Source: Archangiaceae bacterium
GTDB lineage: Bacteria > Myxococcota > Myxococcia > Myxococcales > Myxococcaceae
Assembly (NCBI GenBank): GCA_023248915.1
Contig: JAHFDQ010000106.1
Coordinates: 5,378 to 13,207 of the forward strand
Reading direction: 5' to 3'
DNA length: 7,830 nt
Shown here: piece by piece, positions 1-4,772 of the stretch
Layout of the letters: the number at the start of each line of letters is the position of its first letter
Position numbering within the stretch: the first letter of the stretch is position 1
Program-made: the position numbers and the translations under genes
Notes under the pieces: generated by a model
Seen by the model: only the letters and a program-made list of their open reading frames with translations
Told to the model about the DNA's origin: nothing
The model's database searches: none

Positions 1-1
1 G

Positions 2-1231
2 CCAAGAATCTCGGGAGAGATCGGCGGGGGTTACTTCCTGGCCGAGGGGCCGCGCCTCGTGCTCGACGCCGTCTACCCCAACCTCGGCGGGCTGGCGGTC
101 AACACCTCGGCGCGCGCGAAGATTTACTACGTCGGTTGGAGCGCCCCGTACCTGACGGCCGACCACCCGAGCGACCTGCAGGGACTCGAGCTCTTCGGCG
201 GGCGAGGCAACCTCTCGGCCCAGAATCGCGGGCTGTTGCCCTTCAACATCGGCTCGCGCGTCGATCTGATCGCCGAGCGCGTGCATCGGCCGTTCTACCG
301 CTTCACCCGCTTCGCCGCCGTGCCGGGCCTCGACTGGTCAAAGCCCCTGCCGCTGCCGGTGATCGACTGGGCGCAACTGAAGCTGTCCCTGTCGCTCCAG
401 TACGAGATCGAGCACGACCGCGTCGGGTCCGTGCCGGGCGTCGGACAACTGCTGCCCACGCTGGCCCGTGCCGACGAGGAGAACCTGCGCTTTCCAGTCG
501 GGGCGTTCAGCTTGCACACGCTGCGGCTCGGCACGACGCTCGACCTGCGCGACGACGCGGCCAACCCGCACCGGGGGGCGCTGCTCGCGCTGTCCGGCGA
601 GCGCACCTGGGACCTGTACACCACCTTGGTGGACGAAAAGGGCAACCCGCGCCCCATCCAGACCCTGAAGGTGTGGGGCACGCTGACCGGCTACCTGCCG
701 CTGACGCACTCCTGGGTGCTGGCCGTGTCGGCCCGCGGGGGGAAAATCTTCTCGCTCGACCCCGACTCGGTGACCATCGCCCCGAAGCGCTTCTACCTCG
801 GCGGCGCCTCGAGCATGCGCGGCTTCCGCGAAGACGGGCTGATACCCGCCGATCGGCGCGGCGAGCTGGCGCAGGAAGTGGCTTCGTGCCGCGCGCTGGC
901 AAACCCTGCCGGGTGCACCCCCGCGGCGCAGACGCTGGTGGCGGGCGGCGAAGTCCCGTCGGAAGGAGGCGAGGTGTTCACCCTGGGCAAGGCCGAGCTG
1001 CGCTTTCCGGCCTTCGGCACCTTCGACCTGGGCCTCTTCCTGGAAGCGGGAAACCTCTGGCTGTCGCAGCAGCGCGTCGACCTGACCAGCCTGCGCTACG
1101 TCGCCGGAGCGGGCGTGCGCTACACCACCCCCATCGGCCCGCTGGCGCTCGACGTAGGGGCGAACCTGTTTCCCGACCCGGCGGTGAACGAGCCCACCTT
1201 CAACCTGCACTTCAACATCGGCCTGTTCTAG
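2..1231 (+). CDS. Omp85-superfamily outer-membrane barrel protein (BamA/TamA-like), 5' partial
   Basis: The frame is open from base 2, so the start lies upstream; the GTG at 59 is only an internal Val codon. About 409 residues are visible, all beta-barrel in style, with alternating hydrophobic/polar strands. Near 791-826 is FYLGGASSMRGF, which matches the loop-6 (V/I)RGF/Y signature of the Omp85 barrel. It is followed by a long polar loop with two Cys (near residues 297 and 305 of the visible part), then GGEVFTLGKAELRFP and FLEAGNLW, equivalent to the conserved late barrel strands (F-DxGNvW). The protein ends FNLHFNIGLF, a C-terminal aromatic beta-signal of the kind recognised by the BAM machinery. 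Family knowledge: these proteins insert or secrete other proteins at the outer membrane, and POTRA domains would lie N-terminal, outside the window. Whether it is BamA, TamA or another paralogue cannot be decided. The next gene starts 5 bases after its stop. Confidence 0.85.
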   Translation, partial: PRISGEIGGGYFLAEGPRLVLDAVYPNLGGLAVNTSARAKIYYVGWSAPYLTADHPSDLQGLELFGGRGNLSAQNRGLLPFNIGSRVDLIAERVHRPFYRFTRFAAVPGLDWSKPLPLPVIDWAQLKLSLSLQYEIEHDRVGSVPGVGQLLPTLARADEENLRFPVGAFSLHTLRLGTTLDLRDDAANPHRGALLALSGERTWDLYTTLVDEKGNPRPIQTLKVWGTLTGYLPLTHSWVLAVSARGGKIFSLDPDSVTIAPKRFYLGGASSMRGFREDGLIPADRRGELAQEVASCRALANPAGCTPAAQTLVAGGEVPSEGGEVFTLGKAELRFPAFGTFDLGLFLEAGNLWLSQQRVDLTSLRYVAGAGVRYTTPIGPLALDVGANLFPDPAVNEPTFNLHFNIGLF

Positions 1232-1236
1232 GCGCC

Positions 1237-1992
1237 GTGGCCCCTTCCCCGACGCTCACCGCGCTGTTGCAGGCCGCCGTCGCCGCCTACGGGCTCGCCT
1301 GGGCGTTGGCGGCGCTCGGCAACCGGTGGGCGAGGGCGCCGCTCGCCGCGGGGTTGGCCCTGCAGTTGGCCTGGACGGTGTGGCGCGGGTGCGCCATCGG
1401 CTTCTTCCCGCTGACGAACAAGGCCGAGTCGTTCTCGGCCGGGGCGTTCGCCCTGGCGCTGGTGGCGTTGGTCGCCTGGAACCCCGCCCGGCCCTTCGCC
1501 CTCACCCAGCTGTCGCTCGCGGTGGCCGCGGGGGTGACGGCGGCGCTCTTCCCGCAGCAGCTCGACTTCGCGACGCCGCTGCTCCGCACCGTCTGGTACC
1601 CGCTGCACGTGCCCATCAGCTTCCTGGCGGTCTCGACCTGGGTGGCGGCGGCGGCAGCGGGGGTTTGCTGGTGGGCCGACCGCGACCGGGCCTGGCTGGC
1701 GCGCGTCGACCGCTTCGCGCTCTGGGGTTTCGGGCTCTGGTCGGCGTCGATGGTGTGCGGAGGCGTGTGGGGCGTGCTCGCCTGGGGCGCCTACTTCATG
1801 TGGGACCCGAAGATCATCTGGTCGGTAATTCTCTGGTTCCACTACGCCTCGTTCGTGCACTTGCGGCTGACGCCTTCCTTGCAGGCCCGACCCTGGGTGA
1901 GGCCCGCCCTGGCCCTGGCCGGAGTGGCGTGGGTGCTGGTGGCCACCGTCGGGACCTCGTTCTTCTTCGGCCGGTCGAGCCATGCCTTCTGA
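1237..1992 (+). CDS. ccsA: Cytochrome c biogenesis protein CcsA/ResC-like (haem export, WWD domain)
   Basis: A 251-residue, very hydrophobic protein with about eight predicted membrane segments (roughly 5-27, 34-52, 66-82, 90-106, 124-146, 160-180, 194-210, 222-244). Residues 178-195 carry the WWD haem-binding motif (AWGAYFMWDPK), then a helix ending HYASFVHLR. The C-terminus, FFFGRSSHAF, has the late conserved His (H249); H124 in WYPLH is the earlier one; NKAESF (61-66) matches the N-x-YES region. CcsA works with ResB/Ccs1 to move haem out and attach it to apocytochromes (System II). The start is GTG 1237, the only start codon that keeps helix 1 after the upstream stop (1231). No strong Shine-Dalgarno is visible, so coupling to the upstream gene is likely. 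Oddity: the usual Lys-Glu after WDP is Lys-Ile here (K192-I193). At 251 residues it is at the short end of the family. The same frame is open upstream to 136, but that part is a shadow of the barrel gene. Confidence 0.9.
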   Translation: MAPSPTLTALLQAAVAAYGLAWALAALGNRWARAPLAAGLALQLAWTVWRGCAIGFFPLTNKAESFSAGAFALALVALVAWNPARPFALTQLSLAVAAGVTAALFPQQLDFATPLLRTVWYPLHVPISFLAVSTWVAAAAAGVCWWADRDRAWLARVDRFALWGFGLWSASMVCGGVWGVLAWGAYFMWDPKIIWSVILWFHYASFVHLRLTPSLQARPWVRPALALAGVAWVLVATVGTSFFFGRSSHAF

Positions 1993-2983
1993 GCCCGAAC
2001 CGCGCGCCGCTACCCGGAGCGGCCGGTTCGCCTGGCTCAGGTCGGAGGGGCTGGGGCTCCTGTGCGGCCAGGCGACGGTGCTGCTCCTCGGGGTGGGTTC
2101 GCTGGTGCTGGCCAGGACGCGCGACGGAGCGTCGGCAGAAGTGGCGATGGACGACCTGACAGCCTTCTTCCGCGTCCCCTCGCCTTGGCATGCCTGGCTG
2201 TACCTGCTGGTGCCGGTGCTGGGGCTGTACGCGCTGAACACCCTCTTGTGCACCTGGGACTCGGTGCTCGCCAAGTGGCGCCGGGGGGTGCGCGAGCTGT
2301 CGGCGTACGCTCCGGCGCTCATCCACCTGTCATTCCTGCTCGCGCTCTTCGCGCATGGAGTAGGCGGGCTCTGGAACCGCGAAGGAGCCACCTTGGCGAT
2401 TGGCCCAGTCTGGCAACCGCTCGCCGACGGCCGGCAGGTTCGCCTGGCCGAGGCCAGGCTCGAGCCGTTGCCAAACAGCCAACTGAAATCGGTCGAGGCG
2501 CGGCTCGAGCTGCGCGACGCGGCGGGCCGCATCGTCGAGGAGAGGCTCGGCTACAACCAGCCCGTGTCCTCGGGCGGGGGCGCCCGGCTGTTGCTCTTGT
2601 CCAAGGTGGACAGAGCGGCGACCGGGGCCCGCTTCGCGTCCGGCAGCGAACGCTGCGTCGCGGCGGAAGGCGCGCCGTGCAGCATTGCCGGCCTTCGGGT
2701 AGAGCTGACCGGCCTGTACGAGTCGGGCCACTGGGGCCAAGTGCCGATGGCCGTCGTCCATGTCGCTTCGGCCGACGGGCTCGACGACGGGTTCCACCTG
2801 CTCGAGGGGCAGGAACGGCGGTTGCCGGGCCGAGCGCCGCTGCGCTTCGAGAGGCTCGAGGTCTCGACGGTGGTGGTGGCGCGCTCGCGCACCGCTCCCG
2901 GCAATCCGTGGGCGCTCGGGTCCGCGGCGTTGCTCGTCGCGGGCCTGGCGCTGATGGGCCGGCGGTGGGTGAGGTTGGCCTGA
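1982..2983 (+). CDS. resB: Cytochrome c biogenesis protein ResB/Ccs1-like
   Basis: A 333-residue membrane protein with the ResB layout. It has an N-terminal helix (about 26-44), a second helix (71-91) running into LNTLLCTWDSVLAKW, which resembles the ResB 'LN-L-CT---R---W' signature, a third helix with HLSFLLALFAHG (112-128, His115 and His125 as candidate haem ligands), a periplasmic beta-rich domain (about 130-305) and a final helix (310-327) with a short basic tail. In System II, ResB partners CcsA and presents reduced apocytochrome and haem for thioether ligation in the periplasm. The ATG lies inside the end of ccsA (11-base overlap) and lacks a clear ribosome site, so translational coupling is expected. 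It is shorter than the roughly 450-residue Gram-positive ResB; short forms are known in deltaproteobacteria. The soluble domain has two Cys (225, 233). Start choice: the next in-frame ATG (residue 56) would remove the first helix. Confidence 0.87.
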   Translation: MPSEPEPRAATRSGRFAWLRSEGLGLLCGQATVLLLGVGSLVLARTRDGASAEVAMDDLTAFFRVPSPWHAWLYLLVPVLGLYALNTLLCTWDSVLAKWRRGVRELSAYAPALIHLSFLLALFAHGVGGLWNREGATLAIGPVWQPLADGRQVRLAEARLEPLPNSQLKSVEARLELRDAAGRIVEERLGYNQPVSSGGGARLLLLSKVDRAATGARFASGSERCVAAEGAPCSIAGLRVELTGLYESGHWGQVPMAVVHVASADGLDDGFHLLEGQERRLPGRAPLRFERLEVSTVVVARSRTAPGNPWALGSAALLVAGLALMGRRWVRLA

Positions 2984-2999
2984 AGCATTGGCCCTGACC

Positions 3000-3012
3000 G
3001 AGCCGCCGGCTC
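3000..3012 (+). terminator. Weak hairpin after the Omp85-ccsA-resB run
   Basis: GAGCC-GCC-GGCTC forms a perfect 5-bp G/C stem with a 3-base loop, 17 bases after the resB stop. No T-run follows (the next bases are AACGGTAAAG), so a Rho-independent terminator is only a possibility. It could equally be a chance palindrome in GC-rich DNA. Confidence 0.2.
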
Positions 3013-3019
3013 AACGGTA

Positions 3020-3205
3020 AAGAGCAATTGGCGTTGTCCCTGTGGCGGGGAACGCCGAGTGCTGGCTTTCATCCCGCAGCCCCGCGCCGCCCAGGAGGCG
3101 CTGCGGTGCCTCGGGTTGCCGTCTACCTCTGCGCCCGTGTCTCCGGCTCGCTGGCCGTCACAGGACGAACTCGACCTTCCTCGTGACTGGTATGGACGGA
3201 CCGGT
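3020..3205 (+). pseudogene. Remnant a: C-terminus of an IS91-like transposase
   Basis: Read in the frame of 3029, the DNA gives WRCPCGGERRVLAF, then PRAAQEALRCLGLPS, then a Ser/Pro-rich tail and ELDLPRDW. This matches remnant c (4518-4735, opposite strand) almost residue for residue and has the pattern of the IS91/IS801-type Y2 transposase C-terminus (zinc-ribbon-like CPxCGG, then a helix ending LGLP). It lacks everything N-terminal of CPCGG, and the preceding LLAR-FAVEILR segment seen in remnant b is absent. The reading frame stays open to 3325, but after about 3205 the residues no longer match remnant c. It is a dead fragment in the gap behind resB. The rest of the gap (3206-3340), somewhat lower in GC than the genes around it, shows no recognisable gene. 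Confidence 0.7.
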
Positions 3206-3340
3206 CAAGAACTCCTCCCACGCATCGTGAGTTGGCTCGTATCGTTCAGTCGGTCGCCCGAGACAGCGAGAGAGGTCGTTTCGACGATTGATCAGACTGG
3301 TATCCGCGGGTTGGTTGCCGCATGACCTGTCTTTCGTCGG

Positions 3341-3530
3341 GCGGAACCTGTCAACGCGAATGAGACAGCGCGGTTCAATGTTTAGGCTCGTTCGTTCACG
3401 CTCCCTTCCGGATTCGCCGGCTTGTTGATCCACGTCGCCGTGGGTGGCGGCGGTGGCGCGGGGACGCCCAGCACAAAGCGCTCGGGATAGGCCTGGTGAG
3501 CGGCCAGGAGAATCCTGGCGCGCTCAGCGA
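3341..3530 (-). pseudogene. IS3-family OrfB (integrase) C-terminal remnant
   Basis: On the - strand, directly after the IS91-like piece, the frame gives AERARILLAAHQAYPERFVLG, then P-rich spacer and TATWINKP. PERFV-G-P-PP-LP--VWINPP is a recurrent C-terminal signature of IS3-family OrfB transposases. The host frame stops at 3382, but a neighbouring frame continues NIEPRCLIRVDRFR down to about 3341. That looks like the short tail after the IS3 catalytic domain, so a small indel near 3385-3410 probably broke the frame. No DDE catalytic residues remain. The first part (3382-3530) is translated as the tail of the DUF5615 toxin frame. The IS3 assignment rests on motif recall without an alignment. 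Confidence 0.5.
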
Positions 3531-4059
3531 CCCGGCGATCTCCGCCGCAGGGACAGCGCAGAATTTCGACGGCGAATGTCCGGGCCAGGAGGTTCGCCCA
3601 GGGCAAGCGGTAGGGTGAGGGTGCCTTCTTGCGGGGCCGGCTGGCAGTGCCTTGGGCGCGGCGGCGCCTCGACGGTGGGGGCGGGCACCACCCGTTTGCG
3701 CCACTGGGTGCCGGACGCGAAGACTCCGAAGTACCTGGTTTGGTGCCACCGCCGTGGCGGGGCAGCTCGTCACCGTGGGCTGAGACGGCCGCAGCGACCA
3801 CCTCGGCCTTCTGCTCAGCGCTGAGCCCCGACAACCGCACCAACAGGACGCCAGCGGTGGCTTGCCCCAGGCGAAAGACCAGCTCACCGAAATCCGTGTC
3901 AGCCGTTATCAGTACCGCTTTCCGCTGGGTGCTCAGCTCAAGGACCTGGGCGTCGGCGACACCAGGGGAGTACTCGGCGATGGCCACGACCGAATGTCCG
4001 TCTCGGCGCAAACGCTCGATAATCGGCCGGTCAACGCTCTCGTCCGCGACGAAGGTCAC
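3382..4059 (-). CDS. DUF5615 PIN-like toxin, truncated and fused to transposase debris
   Basis: Residues 1-99 match the DUF5615 (Mut7-C/PIN-like) family: FVADESVDRPIIERLRRDGH, then D36, and ITADTDFGELV (D54, D56), ending at SAHGDEL. The acidic residues D6, E7, D36, D54 and D56 are those expected of a PIN-type nuclease. These proteins are predicted RNase toxins held by a DUF433 partner. The start is GTG 4059, which overlaps the antitoxin stop as GTGA, giving a 225-residue product; the same frame is open to 4299, but that is a shadow. The native last strand after HGDEL (usually a 'GAFTVV-P-R-R' type ending) is missing. From about residue 100 the frame reads out-of-frame transposase DNA, from about 131 the in-frame IS91-like C-terminus (RLPWANLLARTFAVEILRCP), and from 178 an IS3 OrfB tail. 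The pair may be inactive, or the domain may tolerate the tail. Confidence 0.72.
   Translation of the reverse strand: MTFVADESVDRPIIERLRRDGHSVVAIAEYSPGVADAQVLELSTQRKAVLITADTDFGELVFRLGQATAGVLLVRLSGLSAEQKAEVVAAAVSAHGDELPRHGGGTKPGTSESSRPAPSGANGWCPPPPSRRRRAQGTASRPRKKAPSPYRLPWANLLARTFAVEILRCPCGGDRRVAERARILLAAHQAYPERFVLGVPAPPPPPTATWINKPANPEGSVNERA
3531..3575. repeat. 45-bp direct repeat, copy 1
   Basis: Matches 4688-4732 on the same strand with one mismatch (position 3538); bases 3539-3575 are identical over 37 bp. The repeat encodes the AVEILRCPCGG(D/E)RR part of the transposase on the - strand. Its edges are real breakpoints: before 3531 and after 4732 the two copies have no resemblance. Confidence 0.9.
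3531..3769 (-). pseudogene. Remnant b: IS91-like transposase C-terminal region, frameshifted
   Basis: Read on the - strand from 3769, one frame gives PPRRWHQTRYFGVFASGTQW and then RKRVVPAP, like the 'VPPPR-H--RYHGV-AP-----VVP' part of IS91/IS801 transposases. The match then moves to a second frame: PSRRRRAQ, then RLPWANLLARTFAVEILRCP and CGGDRR. Removing one base from the five-base G run at 3677-3681 (+ strand) joins the halves as VVPAPPSRRRR, so a one-base insertion is the simplest cause. The second frame coincides with the toxin frame and is therefore formally translated. The piece ends abruptly at 3531, where IS3-like sequence begins. Its last 45 bases are nearly identical to remnant c. 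Confidence 0.7.
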
Positions 4060-4292
4060 GTGGGGGACGGGTGCAGCGGGTAAACAACATCGGCGCGCAA
4101 GGCTCGCGCCGCGAACGCCAGGGCCGCCCGAATCGACGCTTCGCTGAGATGGGGATGGGCCTCGAGTATCTGGCCGACCGATTCCCCAGCAGCCAGCTTC
4201 TCGAGGATGAGCTCCACTGTGATTCGCGTCCCCGCGACCAGCGGCTTGCCCATCATGATGTCCGGGTCTGAAACGATGGCGGCTTCCGTCAC
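4056..4292 (-). CDS. DUF433 antitoxin
   Basis: A 78-residue protein with the DUF433 (PF04255) pattern: IVSDPDIMMGKPLVAGTRIT at residues 6-25, then VELILEKLAAGESVGQIL and HPHLSEASIRAALAFAARAL, a winged-helix/HTH-like small domain. Family knowledge: DUF433 proteins are coded upstream of DUF5615 PIN-like proteins and act as the antitoxin, probably also repressing their own operon. The start is taken as GTG 4292 because a GGAGGTT ribosome site lies 7 bases ahead. An ATG at 4310 would put that site inside the coding region, and the frame is open to 4358. The stop overlaps the toxin start (GTGA), so translation is coupled. The length is normal for the family and the conserved GKP-(V/I)-GTR core is intact, so the antitoxin looks functional although its toxin is chimeric. 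Confidence 0.85.
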   Translation of the reverse strand: MTEAAIVSDPDIMMGKPLVAGTRITVELILEKLAAGESVGQILEAHPHLSEASIRAALAFAARALRADVVYPLHPSPT

Positions 4293-4297
4293 GGCGC

Positions 4298-4304
4298 AAC
4301 CTCC
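4298..4304 (-). promoter_or_regulatory. Ribosome binding site that fixes the DUF433 start
   Basis: GGAGGTT on the - strand, with 7 bases between GGAGG and the GTG at 4292. It is the strongest Shine-Dalgarno I can see in the window and decides the GTG over the upstream ATG at 4310. Confidence 0.7.
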
Positions 4305-4517
4305 AGCCATCAGTCTAGCTGCTCCCGGCCGCTGGTGCTCACCGCCACGGAACGGCAAGGAGCAATTGAGGCCTCATTCGACGAAGGCGGACGAACGTCG
4401 AACGTCGAAGGTCTGCCAGGGCCGCCCATGCGGGGCCAGTTTCCCAGCTGCGACCACACTCGTTCGGCCCGACGCTAGGGGAGCCCGGTGTTGGTAGCGG
4501 AGGAGGAGCGCGCCGCG
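4305..4517. other. Gap upstream of the antitoxin; no gene seen
   Basis: No supported gene in either direction. It should hold the promoter of the - strand toxin-antitoxin pair, but I see no convincing -35/-10 pair. It includes a small tandem repeat, GAACGTC twice followed by GAAGGTC (about 4393-4413). AACGGCAAGGAGCAATTG at 4352-4369 resembles AACGGTAAAGAGCAATTG at 3013-3030 (16 of 18). Confidence 0.5.
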
Positions 4518-4735
4518 CTACGCGGCGTCGTCGAGGTAGGGCGGGTCGATGCCGCCGTAGTCGCGGGGCAGGTCGAGCTCCTCCTGCGACCAGCAACTGG
4601 GTGGAGAGACGACGGCCGAGGCGGACGGCAAGCCCAGTCGGCGCAGCGCCTCTTGGGCGGCTCGCGGGTCGGGCAGGAACGCCAACACCCGGCGTTCTCC
4701 GCCGCAGGGACAGCGCAGAATTTCGACGGCGACTG
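4518..4735 (-). pseudogene. Remnant c: C-terminus of an IS91-like transposase with native stop
   Basis: The - strand frame reads VAVEILRCPCGGERRVLAFL, then DPRAAQEALRRLGLPSASAV, a Ser/Pro stretch, QEELDLPRDYGGIDPPYLDD, AA and a TAG stop (4520-4518). This is the CPxCGG zinc-ribbon-like end of an IS91/IS801-type transposase, better kept than remnants a and b, with no stop or frameshift across 70 codons. The N-terminal HUH nuclease domain with its Tyr residues is absent: homology breaks off at about 4735, 38 bases from the start of the large + strand gene. It probably has no start of its own, so it is a fossil. It may once have been contiguous with a copy like remnant b, whose homologous segment ends at the corresponding CGG-RR codons. 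Confidence 0.75.
4688..4732. repeat. 45-bp direct repeat, copy 2
   Basis: Second copy of the transposase-derived repeat (copy 1 at 3531-3575), in the same orientation and 1157 bp away, with a single mismatch at 4695. The two copies bracket the DUF433/DUF5615 pair. Confidence 0.9.
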
Positions 4736-4772
4736 AGATACTCGGTGAGACTCGAGACTCCGGGGGGCCCGA

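Noticed and set aside
136..1236. Upstream extension of the ccsA frame (open from 136)
   Set aside because: It is out of frame with a clear barrel gene. Its residues are Arg/Ala/Pro-rich shadow, and membrane homology begins only after 1237.
1228..2532. Long - strand open frame opposite ccsA/resB
   Set aside because: Low-complexity Arg/Pro/Gly-rich translation typical of antisense in GC-rich genes; the + strand has recognised families.
3059..3325. Possible 88-residue + strand gene
   Set aside because: Its first part is only the C-terminus of a transposase and its second part has no matching pattern. The start codon is an internal codon of the remnant.
3629..4147. + strand open frame opposite the toxin
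   Set aside because: Shadow of the DUF5615/DUF433 genes, whose family motifs are clear on the - strand.
4056..4310. Longer antitoxin starting at ATG 4310
   Set aside because: The GGAGGTT ribosome site lies downstream of that ATG and is well spaced for GTG 4292.
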